Shown piece after piece: positions 1 to 8,286 of a stretch of DNA of 64,000 nt. This stretch comes from Bacteriovoracaceae bacterium (GTDB taxonomy: Bacteria > Bdellovibrionota > Bacteriovoracia > Bacteriovoracales > Bacteriovoracaceae). Position 1 is the stretch's first letter, and each line of letters starts with the position of its first letter. The translations under genes were made by a program, and so were the position numbers. Below the pieces are notes generated by a model, which was given only the letters and a program-made list of their open reading frames with translations, ran no database searches and was not told where the DNA came from. The stretch lies in contig JANJTC010000002.1 in the NCBI GenBank assembly GCA_024711325.1, forward strand, positions 434,001-498,000. Reading direction: 5' to 3'.

Positions 1-285
1 GACTGGGTTCCTGGAATGACACCTGCTGAAGTTGCCCAGAATATTGTGGCATGGAATGAAGGGGGCGTGTACATAGACTTTAAAAAGGAGGGGAACTCCT
101 ATGTGAAGAATCCGGTATATATTCAAAACCCTTTGGGCGGAGGTGTGATACTTCAACATGATATTCAGGAGCCTTCAGTTAAAGGCCTTGAACTCTTTTT
201 AAAATATGCACAGGCAAAAGGTTTGAATCTTCCTCGTCTGGATGAGGTTGATGAGTTTAAGATAACGAAAGATTGCCGACTCTAA
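1..285 (+). CDS. Polysaccharide deacetylase family protein, C-terminal fragment
   Basis: The frame is open from base 1 and stops at 285, so the 5' part of the gene lies outside the window. About 94 residues remain. They include GGGVILQHD followed by a helix and KGLNLPRLDEV, which matches the C-terminal strand (hydrophobic-x-HD) and the closing helix of NodB/polysaccharide deacetylase domains that remove N-acetyl groups from cell-wall or surface glycans. It ends three bases before the convergent cydB stop codon. The catalytic N-terminal motifs cannot be checked, so substrate and localisation are open. Confidence 0.6.
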   Translation, partial: DWVPGMTPAEVAQNIVAWNEGGVYIDFKKEGNSYVKNPVYIQNPLGGGVILQHDIQEPSVKGLELFLKYAQAKGLNLPRLDEVDEFKITKDCRL

Positions 286-288
286 TAA

Positions 289-1290
289 CTACTCATCTAC
301 ATTAGATTTGAATATTTTCATTAAGAAAAAATACCCTGGTATAATCAACAATAAACCAACGATAAGAGCATAAATTAATGCCTTGAGCACTGCCGGTTCT
401 GCACTCGCGTCAAGAAAACTGATAGATGTAGCATCCTGAGCTAGAATAAAATTTGGATATAAAGGGTAGAAACCTGCTCCCATAATACAAATAAGCTGCA
501 GGCCTGCAATAATACGAGATGAATTTCTCATGGATCGATCTATGGTATATATTTGCGGCATTAATAGGAGGAAGGAAAATACGATGAGCACAATACTTAC
601 AGGATTCATGAAAAAGAACTTCCAGCGATCAATCGCATAGGCGAGGAAAATCCCATGTGTTAGCAATCCACTTAAGATTAATACAATAAATATCTTAATC
701 GTTAAACTTCTCCAGAGTGGTCGATGAATTTTCGCCTCTGCTGTTAAGAAAAGAGCTGCATTAAACATCATAAGCATCGTGACAAAACATCCCATTGAGA
801 TAGCAACAGGATTTAACCAGTGTTTGAAATAGCGTTCAAAAATACCAGTATCGCTTAATGAGAAATTACCTAGCATTAAAGAACCTACAATTAACCCCAG
901 CCAAAAAGTACACCAAACAGAGGATAGTCCAAAAATCCAGTGGTAGATCTTTTGTGACCCATCTTTGATTGGGTCATAGTGAAGAAAAGTAAAGCTAGCT
1001 CCCCGAAAGATGATGCCAAAGGCAAGTGCGCCAAAAGGGAAATGAAACCACTCAGATATAAACCAGAATATCCCGGGAAAAGCATTAAATGAGATGACCA
1101 GCGCAAGAATTAACCAGATATGGTTGGATTCCCACACCGGCCCCATGGCCTTACCAATCAGAACTGTCTTATCTTTAGTCGGAATTTTACCCGGTAATAT
1201 TTCGATAATTCCTGCCCCAAAGTCAGCGCCTGCTAACAAAGCATAAAGGAAAAGGGCAACTGCAAGAATAAAGACAATGAACTCAGTCAT
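289..1290 (-). CDS. cydB: Cytochrome bd ubiquinol oxidase subunit II
   Basis: This 333-residue inner-membrane protein carries the family N-terminus with GADFGAGI and about eight hydrophobic helices. It is the usual length for short CydB proteins. CydB pairs with CydA to form the cytochrome bd quinol oxidase, which reduces oxygen to water at low oxygen or under respiratory inhibition. Its ATG overlaps the cydA stop codon by four bases (ATGA), so the two are translationally coupled. No small CydX-like frame was seen downstream, where only 3 bp separate it from the convergent deacetylase. Confidence 0.95.
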   Translation of the reverse strand: MTEFIVFILAVALFLYALLAGADFGAGIIEILPGKIPTKDKTVLIGKAMGPVWESNHIWLILALVISFNAFPGIFWFISEWFHFPFGALAFGIIFRGASFTFLHYDPIKDGSQKIYHWIFGLSSVWCTFWLGLIVGSLMLGNFSLSDTGIFERYFKHWLNPVAISMGCFVTMLMMFNAALFLTAEAKIHRPLWRSLTIKIFIVLILSGLLTHGIFLAYAIDRWKFFFMNPVSIVLIVFSFLLLMPQIYTIDRSMRNSSRIIAGLQLICIMGAGFYPLYPNFILAQDATSISFLDASAEPAVLKALIYALIVGLLLIIPGYFFLMKIFKSNVDE

Positions 1291-2612
1291 GGCCCATCCT
1301 TTTTAAGAAAATGTACCAGAATGAGGCGATAAAAGAGCCAGCATACAACGGCCATTAAAAAAAGATAGAGAAACAAGTAGGTATAAAAAGTTAATTGCAA
1401 GGCAGGGGCATTAGTAAGGGCATCTTTGGTTTTCATGAACCCATAAATAATCCATGGCTGACGGCCGACTTCAGTGACTGTCCAGCCTGCTTCTATGGCC
1501 ACTATTCCTAATGGGGACACCAGTACAAAGAATTTCAATAACCACGGATTCGATGCCAAAGATTTTTTGCGGATAATGGTGAGAAGTGCCCATACTGCAG
1601 CTAAGGCGAGTAAGCTGCCACAGAAAATCATTATCTGAAAGGCCACATGGACGATGGCCACTGGAGGCCAGTGTTCTTTTGGAAAATCTTTTAAACCTTT
1701 GACCTCAGAATTCAGATCACCGTGAGCAAGATAACTTAAAATCTTAGGAACATGGATTGCATAATCAACTCTTTCATTCTCAACATCCGGTAATCCGCCA
1801 AGCACTAGAGGGGCGGAGCGAGTTGTTTCAAACAACGATTCCATTGCAGCAAATTTGATGGGCTGACGTTTGGCCACATCTTTGGCAGCAAGATCTCCAC
1901 TCAAAGGTTGTAATAAAGCGGAAATAATAAAAAATGGAGCAGCGATTTTTATGGCGAGCAAGTTTAAATTTTTCCTTCGCCCAAGTAAGTACAAAAAGGA
2001 GTGAATGCCTAAGACTCCGGCAGAAACACTTGTGAATGCAGCAAGTGTCATGTGGTGTGATTGAGAGAACCAGGCATCATTAAACATGGCAGCGAATGGA
2101 TCGATGTTTTTAAAAACTCCATTCTCATAATCAAATCCCTTAGGAGCATTCATCCAGGAATTAACTGCCATGACAAAAATCCCTGAAGTCACACCTGCAA
2201 CTCCGACCATAAAAGAAGCAAACCAGTGCTTCCAGGGTGAAATACGTTCGAAGCCATAGAGGAATATACCGAGTGCTATCGCCTCAAGGAAAAAAGCTGT
2301 TCCTTCCCATGAGAAAGGCATCCCAACAATTGGGCCCGCATGTTTCATGAATTCAGGCCAGAGAAGTCCCAGTTCAAAGCTTAAGAGAGTCCCAGAGACG
2401 GCACCAACGGCAAAGAAGATAGCAACACCTTTCATCCAAAGCTTGGTGAGTTCAAGTGCATCGGAATTTTTTTTCTTTAAATAGTGCCAATAACTAGCAC
2501 TCATTAAGACGGGCATTACCATGCCTATAACAGCAAAAATGATATGAAAACCAAGGGAGAAGGCCATTTGGAGCCTGGCCGCTAGTAGTGAGTCCATGGC
2601 CGAATTTATCAT
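1287..2612 (-). CDS. cydA: Cytochrome bd ubiquinol oxidase subunit I
   Basis: This 441-residue polytopic membrane protein is the haem-bearing subunit of the bd oxidase. Visible hallmarks are His23 in GFHIIFA (a haem b595/d ligand position), SQSHHM (a haem b558 ligand region), KRQPIKFAAMES (the quinol-binding Q-loop Lys/Glu cluster) and GRQPW. The Q-loop is short, as in the CIO/short-loop subfamily rather than the long E. coli CydA. The chosen start is ATG 2612, and an in-frame ATG five codons later (2597) is also possible. Neither start has a strong Shine-Dalgarno. A terminator-like hairpin lies just upstream. Confidence 0.95.
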   Translation of the reverse strand: MINSAMDSLLAARLQMAFSLGFHIIFAVIGMVMPVLMSASYWHYLKKKNSDALELTKLWMKGVAIFFAVGAVSGTLLSFELGLLWPEFMKHAGPIVGMPFSWEGTAFFLEAIALGIFLYGFERISPWKHWFASFMVGVAGVTSGIFVMAVNSWMNAPKGFDYENGVFKNIDPFAAMFNDAWFSQSHHMTLAAFTSVSAGVLGIHSFLYLLGRRKNLNLLAIKIAAPFFIISALLQPLSGDLAAKDVAKRQPIKFAAMESLFETTRSAPLVLGGLPDVENERVDYAIHVPKILSYLAHGDLNSEVKGLKDFPKEHWPPVAIVHVAFQIMIFCGSLLALAAVWALLTIIRKKSLASNPWLLKFFVLVSPLGIVAIEAGWTVTEVGRQPWIIYGFMKTKDALTNAPALQLTFYTYLFLYLFLMAVVCWLFYRLILVHFLKKDGP

Positions 2613-2637
2613 GCTGAAAAGTCCGAGGCCATTTTAA

Positions 2638-2667
2638 ACAAAAAAAAAGGCCACCCTAAAGGTGGCC
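2638..2667 (-). terminator. Terminator-like hairpin in the cydAB leader
   Basis: Read on the minus strand this is a 7-bp perfect GC-rich stem (GGCCACC/GGTGGCC, 5-nt loop) followed by an unbroken run of about eleven T. It ends 25 nt before the cydA ATG. No convincing minus-strand gene lies upstream, so it may be an attenuator of cydAB or the end of a short RNA. The same GGCCACC/GGTGGCC stem closes a small-ORF transcript at 37009-37028. Confidence 0.6.
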
Positions 2668-2791
2668 TTATAGAATTAATCAGAGCAGGATTGATCAGCC
2701 TAAAAAGAGCAAATTTTTCTCATCTGCTAAGGAATTCTTAAGAAATTCTATATCGCTAAACTTTCAAAGTTATCAAGTCGATAATAAAGTA

Positions 2792-4684
2792 GTGAAAACA
2801 TTATTAATTTTTCCTCTTGTTTATAGTCTATTTATCCTTTCTTCTTGCCAGGATGCTAATTTAACTATTAACAGCGTAAAGATCAGAGTCAGAGAGAAGT
2901 ATCCAATTATAACTCAAGTCAAAGTTGAAAATAACCAATTGATTGTATTTGGACAAAACCTTGAGTCTGTGACTATTGCAAAAGTAGAAGGTAGCTCTAA
3001 TCATTCCTTTCACATTGAAACTCAAAATTCTAACAAACTTGTTCTGAACGCCCAGAGCGCTTTGAACTTTTTAATTGGTCAAACTTTAAATTTGATCGTA
3101 TCGAGTGCCGAGGCTTCCGCTTCTTATCCCATAAGTTTTGAATTACTAGATGGACAGGTGACTGCGAACAAGCTCCATCATATGGGTGCTACCTCGGGAC
3201 AAGTCCTTAGTTTTAACGGTACTTCCTGGACCCCGTCCAGCAATTACGTTCTCCTTGATGGAACTGCCGCCATGACTGGTGATTTCCAAATGGGTAATAA
3301 CAAGATCACTGGCCTTGACACACCAATGGCAGGAACCGATGCTGCCACTAAGGACTATGTTGATTCTGTTTCTGGAGCTTCCCAGTGGACAACTACTGTA
3401 TCTGATATTTACTATTCGGCTGGTAATGTGGGAATTGGAGTTACAGCACCTACCCGTAAACTTGAAGTTTCTGGAGGGGACGTATTAATAAATGGACTCA
3501 TGCTTGGAAGAGGGGGGGGAGATGATGACTGGAACGTCGCCTTTGGCCGTAATGCTCTTATGTCCAATACAACAGGTTTTCAAAATACAGCGCTAGGAAG
3601 TGATTCTTTGCAAGCCAATTTAGGTGGTTATCAAAATACGGGATTGGGTTCATATACATTAATGTGGAATGAGAGTGGATCAAATAATACAGCAATAGGG
3701 GTTTACGCCTTAGAGAATAATATTAATGGGCAAAGAAATACTGCTGTGGGAGTGTTTGCTCTCGAGTATAATTCTTCTGGTAACTATAATACTGCGGTTG
3801 GAGAACAGGCGCTTCTTTTAAATGATACAGGTTCATCGAACGTTGCTGTTGGGCAAAATGCAATCACATTTAACAAGACTGGAAATAGCAATACGGTTAT
3901 TGGAACCGGTGCAGGAATTGGTGCTTCCAATTCTTCTAACTTTGAAAATGTAACAACTCTCGGCTTTGAAAGTGGAAAAAATTTAAGGACATCAGGATCG
4001 AATAATATACTTTTGGGATATAAGGCAGGAGATGCTCTCACTACTGGAGCAAATAATATCGTCTTAGGTTATGACATTGACCTGCCGACGTCAGCATCAA
4101 GTTTAATGTTAAATATAGGAAATCTAATTTATGCAAATAATGTTGACGGAACAGGAGTGACTTTATCTACAGGCAATGTTGGGATTGGAACATCCACCCC
4201 GGGGCATAAGCTTGATGTTGAAGGAGATGTTAATATTGGAGCAACATATGTATTGCGTTTTGATGGAACTCAGGTTTGTGATTCGACCGGTTGTACCGCA
4301 TCTTCAGATAAAAGACTCAAAGAGAATATTAATCCGCTTACGAAAGCTTTGGAGAAAATTCTTCTGATTCAAGGGGTGGAATATGACTACATTGATAAGA
4401 AGAAATATACCGGCAAACACCAAGTGGGGGTGATTGCACAAGATGTAGAGAAGGTATTTCCTGAAGTAGTTAAAACTGACTTCAAGACTGGTTTAAAATC
4501 TGTCGCTTATGATCACCTCGTTGCCCCCATCATTGAAGCAATTAAGGAACTCTTTGGGCTGACACAGGAAAACACGAGAGAAATTGTCTCACTTAAGGAA
4601 AAGAATAAGAAGTTGGAAGAGGAAAATGCGGCAATCAAGGCCTATTTTTGTCAGAAGGATCCAGAGGCATCAATCTGTTATTAA
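2792..4684 (+). CDS. Chimeric trimeric fibre lipoprotein with C-terminal S74 chaperone domain (MAT-like)
   Basis: This 630-residue protein starts at GTG and has a lipoprotein signal (LSSC, Cys19). In order, it shows an IPT/TIG-like beta segment (about 40-118), phage tail-fibre-like stalk modules (MTGDFQMGNNKITGL, AATKDYVDS, GNVGIGVTAPTRKLEV), six or more roughly 23-residue head repeats of the NTAxGxxALxxN type (about 246-390) resembling YadA-like trimeric heads, a second GNVGIGTSTP stalk, a peptidase S74 intramolecular chaperone (about 504-590, starting SSDKRLKENI), and a short trimeric coiled coil (590-616). In S74 proteins the serine before DKRLK is the self-cleavage site. Bdellovibrio mosaic adhesive trimer (MAT) fibres share this plan and act in prey recognition, and a similar role here is inferred. 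Confidence 0.85.
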   Translation: MKTLLIFPLVYSLFILSSCQDANLTINSVKIRVREKYPIITQVKVENNQLIVFGQNLESVTIAKVEGSSNHSFHIETQNSNKLVLNAQSALNFLIGQTLNLIVSSAEASASYPISFELLDGQVTANKLHHMGATSGQVLSFNGTSWTPSSNYVLLDGTAAMTGDFQMGNNKITGLDTPMAGTDAATKDYVDSVSGASQWTTTVSDIYYSAGNVGIGVTAPTRKLEVSGGDVLINGLMLGRGGGDDDWNVAFGRNALMSNTTGFQNTALGSDSLQANLGGYQNTGLGSYTLMWNESGSNNTAIGVYALENNINGQRNTAVGVFALEYNSSGNYNTAVGEQALLLNDTGSSNVAVGQNAITFNKTGNSNTVIGTGAGIGASNSSNFENVTTLGFESGKNLRTSGSNNILLGYKAGDALTTGANNIVLGYDIDLPTSASSLMLNIGNLIYANNVDGTGVTLSTGNVGIGTSTPGHKLDVEGDVNIGATYVLRFDGTQVCDSTGCTASSDKRLKENINPLTKALEKILLIQGVEYDYIDKKKYTGKHQVGVIAQDVEKVFPEVVKTDFKTGLKSVAYDHLVAPIIEAIKELFGLTQENTREIVSLKEKNKKLEEENAAIKAYFCQKDPEASICY

Positions 4685-4706
4685 GAATATGGCGAACTTG
4701 CATAAC

Positions 4707-4740
4707 TTAAAATAAAAACCCACCTCCGAAGAAGTGGGTT
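4707..4740 (-). terminator. Rho-independent terminator of the met-zincin gene
   Basis: A 7-bp stem (AACCCAC/GTGGGTT, 10-nt loop) is followed on the minus strand by TTTATTTT. It lies downstream of the metalloprotease gene that stops at 4784 and in the gap to the convergent fibre gene. Confidence 0.75.
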
Positions 4741-4783
4741 ATGTGTAAGCCCTTAGATCGTATTTAGAATCATAAAAGTTGAC

Positions 4784-7024
4784 TTAGATTTTGCAGTCCA
4801 ACTGCTCAGCAGTATAAAGACCCAGTGTGTCCGTTTTCGTAGCGATTGTCTTTGATAGCTCAACCAAGTTGCTTTCAGCTAACTTTTGCGCTTCAGCAGA
4901 TTCTTTACCAGCAATCACGTCCTGCAGTTTAGGGTTACAAAGTTTTTTCTTAATTCTGTAAAGAACGTAGTCCTTAATTTCAGACTTATCTTCTGGACGA
5001 TCATTTTTTCCAAAGAAGTTGGTCCATGAGTCAGCAGTTTTTTCTGCACTTAAGGCGTATGCAGATAATCCTGAAACGGCATCTTCAATCTGAGTTTTTA
5101 CTTCTTTAACAGTCCAGACCGGAGCAGCCGCTGATTTTCTTTCAAGAACCAGATCAAGAACACGGTCAATTCGACCTTCCCAGAATGAGAATGGATCACT
5201 GGTTGCATCCGATTTTGAACATTCCGGAGATTTTACTGCCATCGCTTGAGCATCATATGCCTGATCTTCATCTGTACAGAACCAGTCAAGGTGCTTAGGT
5301 GCTGAACCAGTATAACCGTAAGCGATTGCCATTCGATCATATGGCCCGATAGTATTCAGATGACGATATGGACGACCTAGATATTCCATGACTGATCGTG
5401 AAACTGAACCTTCTTCTCCGTTTTCATACGCACCCAAGTTGCCTTTAAAATTATGGCGAAGACCCAAATTGTGTCCAACTTCGTGAGCAACGATCTCCAG
5501 CATGTATCCGTCCATGTAAGTTTCATACGTCATGTTGGCCGGAATGATTTCAAATTCACCCTTAGCGATTGGATCCATGAGCTCAGCTTTCTGCGCATGG
5601 ATATTCATGTCCAGATGCTTACCAAGCTTTAACTTATACTGTGTACTAGTGCGCTTACTTAGTTCATTTGAAATCTTAGCATTGAAAGATTTAATTAATG
5701 AGTTTGCTTTGGCAACTTGGCCAAGTTCTTTTAACTCTCGTGCCTTTTCTGATACGCCAAACCATTCTTTATAAAGTTTAACAATAGTTGGTCCCTGAAC
5801 CAGAACGTTAGCAGACATCGTCTGACCAGTGTGCTGATTTGCAATTGATGGACCTAAACCTCCATAACCGGCCTTATTAATTAGATCCCATTCAATGATA
5901 TTAAATCGGATATCTCCCGGTACTAATAAATCAGCGCGTTCATCACTCGCATCTACAAACTCGTAACTGATTAAGTTATGGCCAATGGTCTTTTTAAATT
6001 CCACGTTCCATGAGTCTAGGGCGCGAGCAAAAACATTCTTAAATTCTTCAGGGACATTTTTGATGTAGTACTTAACAGGGGCCATTCCCGGAGAAGCTTC
6101 AGTGGTTGAGAAACGTGTGATCTTGCTTTTAGCACCACGATCTGTCTGAAAGAAACCTACACCTTCGGTAGCAGAACGTGATTCAAATGCCGGGTTTGCA
6201 TCAGAATTAAGTTTTAAATACCAACGAACAGTAAACTCAGTAATCGGCGCTGCTGGATCAGTAGGAGATGCAGTTACTGGTATCATCTTGGTTTTGATAT
6301 CAAAGATTAGGGTCTTCATATCGTAATCAACTGAAGTTGTATCACTTGATACTGCCTTTAGCTGAGTGTACTGACCTTGTGGGTCCAGCATCGAGATTAA
6401 GTCCAATTCTTTACCAATGGCGGACATATCAACCACCAGCATTCCTGATTCCTGGTTATAACCAACGATTGGGAAGTTTAGTAGCGCAGACTGGTCAGAG
6501 CTTTCAGAACAATTTGAAAAACAACCAACCAGTGTCATAACCGGAGTTCCGTCCGGTAATGTATTGATTAAAGTGCGAACATGTATCGGAGTTAAGTCCG
6601 TTAATTTAAGGGTTCCTAAGCTTTCATTAATTTGATCAGAAACTTTTGTGATGACTCCACCAAAAACATTTTGTTCACCAACCAGACCGATGGGAAAACC
6701 GATCAATAGTGACTCTTCTTGATTCTTTAATTCTGCTTTCGATTTATTGACGGTTTCAGCAGGACCATTACCTTGAGGCAATTTACTGAGAACACTCATC
6801 ACCTTTGAATTTGAAATAGAAAGCATTGATTTATTGATAGCGGCCATCTTGAAGGCCGATTCAGAAATTACTTGGAGTTCGATCTTGTCATCGCCAATGA
6901 TTTTATTGGTCTGGGGGTCATTTGTGACTCGATTTGTTTTCTTTTCAGATTTTACATCCACACAGGCAGAAGTCAGGACAGATAGGGCGGCCACAGCAAG
7001 AACCGATGATTTGATCTTCTTCAT
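4784..7024 (-). CDS. Zinc-dependent met-zincin lipoprotein protease (DUF4953/DUF5117-like)
   Basis: This 746-residue exported protein has a lipobox (LTSAC, Cys21), so it is probably anchored in the outer membrane. The zinc site HEVGHNLGLRHNF (first His about residue 514) is the extended HExxHxxGxxH motif of met-zincins. It is followed by SVMEYLGRPY, the Met-turn. These large bacterial metalloproteases are of unsettled substrate, and in a predator it would be a candidate for degrading prey protein. The ATG at 7024 is preferred over the GTG at 7027, because GGAG lies six bases before it. A terminator follows at 4707-4740. Confidence 0.85.
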   Translation of the reverse strand: MKKIKSSVLAVAALSVLTSACVDVKSEKKTNRVTNDPQTNKIIGDDKIELQVISESAFKMAAINKSMLSISNSKVMSVLSKLPQGNGPAETVNKSKAELKNQEESLLIGFPIGLVGEQNVFGGVITKVSDQINESLGTLKLTDLTPIHVRTLINTLPDGTPVMTLVGCFSNCSESSDQSALLNFPIVGYNQESGMLVVDMSAIGKELDLISMLDPQGQYTQLKAVSSDTTSVDYDMKTLIFDIKTKMIPVTASPTDPAAPITEFTVRWYLKLNSDANPAFESRSATEGVGFFQTDRGAKSKITRFSTTEASPGMAPVKYYIKNVPEEFKNVFARALDSWNVEFKKTIGHNLISYEFVDASDERADLLVPGDIRFNIIEWDLINKAGYGGLGPSIANQHTGQTMSANVLVQGPTIVKLYKEWFGVSEKARELKELGQVAKANSLIKSFNAKISNELSKRTSTQYKLKLGKHLDMNIHAQKAELMDPIAKGEFEIIPANMTYETYMDGYMLEIVAHEVGHNLGLRHNFKGNLGAYENGEEGSVSRSVMEYLGRPYRHLNTIGPYDRMAIAYGYTGSAPKHLDWFCTDEDQAYDAQAMAVKSPECSKSDATSDPFSFWEGRIDRVLDLVLERKSAAAPVWTVKEVKTQIEDAVSGLSAYALSAEKTADSWTNFFGKNDRPEDKSEIKDYVLYRIKKKLCNPKLQDVIAGKESAEAQKLAESNLVELSKTIATKTDTLGLYTAEQLDCKI

Positions 7025-7231
7025 CACATACTCCGATGTTTTTTTGATTGAGCATGGCGATAATATCTAAATTTTGGAGCAAGAAGGCCGCAAGTGAAAA
7101 ACTTACACGCCATTGTACTGAGAATGGATAGCGGGATTGGCCTTGGATAGGCGTAAGTTACTGGAAATACATTATATCTTAATTTTTCCTTTAAAGATTA
7201 AGAATGGCCTAGAATTCACCGATACCCAAGC

Positions 7232-7480
7232 ATGAAAAACTGTTGTTACATTTGTAAGTTTAAAGAAGAAAGTATTCCCCGTGCTCATACAGATCTTATT
7301 TACGACTCTAAAGGTAATTCTCGGGCCTTACCTCTGTGTTACGGTCACTCAGTAGAGTTATTTAAGACGGGTCAGAAATTTTTCATGGAAAAACATAAGT
7401 ATATTTATAATTGTAATTTTGAAGATGATCTGGAAGTTGTAACGGCCTATTCAGATAATAGAGACCGGGCCTGGTTTTAA
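7232..7480 (+). CDS. Hypothetical small Cys/His-containing cytoplasmic protein
   Basis: This 82-residue protein has no signal peptide and no family I recognise. It contains CCYICKF near the N-terminus and LCYGH about 30 residues later, a CxxC...CxxH arrangement that could bind one zinc. It is aromatic-rich and ends in DRAWF. No Shine-Dalgarno is evident before the ATG. It converges on the next gene across a shared bidirectional terminator. Confidence 0.6.
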   Translation: MKNCCYICKFKEESIPRAHTDLIYDSKGNSRALPLCYGHSVELFKTGQKFFMEKHKYIYNCNFEDDLEVVTAYSDNRDRAWF

Positions 7481-7485
7481 AAAAA

Positions 7486-7505
7486 CCGGGAAGTTATCTT
7501 CCCGG
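7486..7505. terminator. Bidirectional terminator between convergent genes
   Basis: An 8-bp perfect stem (CCGGGAAG/CTTCCCGG) with a TTAT loop is flanked by an A-run on the left and T-rich sequence on the right. It can therefore end transcription from both sides. Confidence 0.85.
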
Positions 7506-7517
7506 CTTAATTTTGTT

Positions 7518-7802
7518 TTATTGCTGAGATCCACTTTGCTCATCTGCTGGTACAGCATTAAGGTCTTCTTCTGTTTGGTAATCATCCCGCATTTCTTCTT
7601 CCTGCATCTCAGGTTCCTGAATATCAGAGTCCATTGTATCAGAGGTTGGACTGGCCTCAGGCGAATCAACTGCTTCAGGGGCCGTTCCCAGGTCACGAGT
7701 TTCTTCCTGTTGCATTCCTGCATCCGTTCCTGCATCTTCGTTTCGATTACATCCGTAACTTAATAGAGTAAGCACCGAAAGTAGAAATAAAATTTTTTTC
7801 AT
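7518..7802 (-). CDS. Small acidic lipoprotein
   Basis: This 94-residue protein has a lipoprotein signal (LLSYGC, Cys18) followed by a low-complexity tail rich in Glu, Asp, Gln, Met and Pro with no predicted fold. A clear AAGGAG precedes the ATG. It belongs to a recurrent class in this window of tiny exported acidic proteins (also at 39821, 41998, 47701, 51151 and 57812). The function is unknown. A perfect palindrome sits in its 5' leader. Confidence 0.8.
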   Translation of the reverse strand: MKKILFLLSVLTLLSYGCNRNEDAGTDAGMQQEETRDLGTAPEAVDSPEASPTSDTMDSDIQEPEMQEEEMRDDYQTEEDLNAVPADEQSGSQQ

Positions 7803-7822
7803 AAAGACTCCTTGTTTTCTTC

Positions 7823-7841
7823 AGCCATTAATCTAATGGCT
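7823..7841. promoter_or_regulatory. Perfect 8+3+8 palindrome in a 5' leader
   Basis: AGCCATTA-ATC-TAATGGCT forms a perfect inverted repeat about 20 nt upstream of the small lipoprotein start, just before its Shine-Dalgarno. There is no T-run on the coding strand, so it is more like an operator or a leader hairpin than a terminator. Confidence 0.4.
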
Positions 7842-7974
7842 GCGCTTTTTGTTATTAAACTTTTTCCTTTCTTAACTTTTGATGACCTATAAGATCAGTT
7901 TTTGAAAACCCCGGCCCTAATTTAGATTCAGTTATTTCCAGCAATGTTAAGATTTTTACATCAGGAGGATGTTT

Positions 7975-8223
7975 ATGGGCAGCACACTGGAAATGGTTCT
8001 CACAATAATAGGGCTTAGTTTTTGGATACTGTTCCCCATTGGAATGTTCTTATCAGTGAGTCATGTGGATAAGAATACAGATCAGGTGATCCGACTGGAT
8101 AAACTAAAACATTACTCCGAGACCGAACCCCCTAAAGTTGATAGTTATAGAAAGTATTCAGCGAGGCATTTTGATTGGCATCATCCCATTCTTTATTTTA
8201 AACGCTGGCTGCATCAACCTTAA
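7975..8223 (+). CDS. Small membrane protein, one transmembrane helix
   Basis: This 82-residue protein has one N-terminal hydrophobic helix (about residues 6-28) and a charged, His/Tyr-rich cytoplasmic tail. The upstream in-frame ATG at 7969 directly abuts the AGGAGG sequence. The ATG at 7975 leaves the normal six-base spacing and is chosen here. No family is recognised. Confidence 0.7.
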   Translation: MGSTLEMVLTIIGLSFWILFPIGMFLSVSHVDKNTDQVIRLDKLKHYSETEPPKVDSYRKYSARHFDWHHPILYFKRWLHQP

Positions 8224-8286
8224 CAATAGGTGACTTTTAAGGAGATCATATCTCCACTAAACTGGGACTTCCTTGAAGGGGGTCTC

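Noticed and set aside
2748..2801. 17-codon frame upstream of cydA (minus strand)
   Set aside because: It has AGAGG at acceptable distance but overlaps the start of the divergent fibre gene and shows no other support.
3540..3960. Internal repeats resembling a tandem-repeat or CRISPR-like array
   Set aside because: The periodicity (about 70 bp) is that of the protein head repeats in the fibre gene, with codon-level variation.
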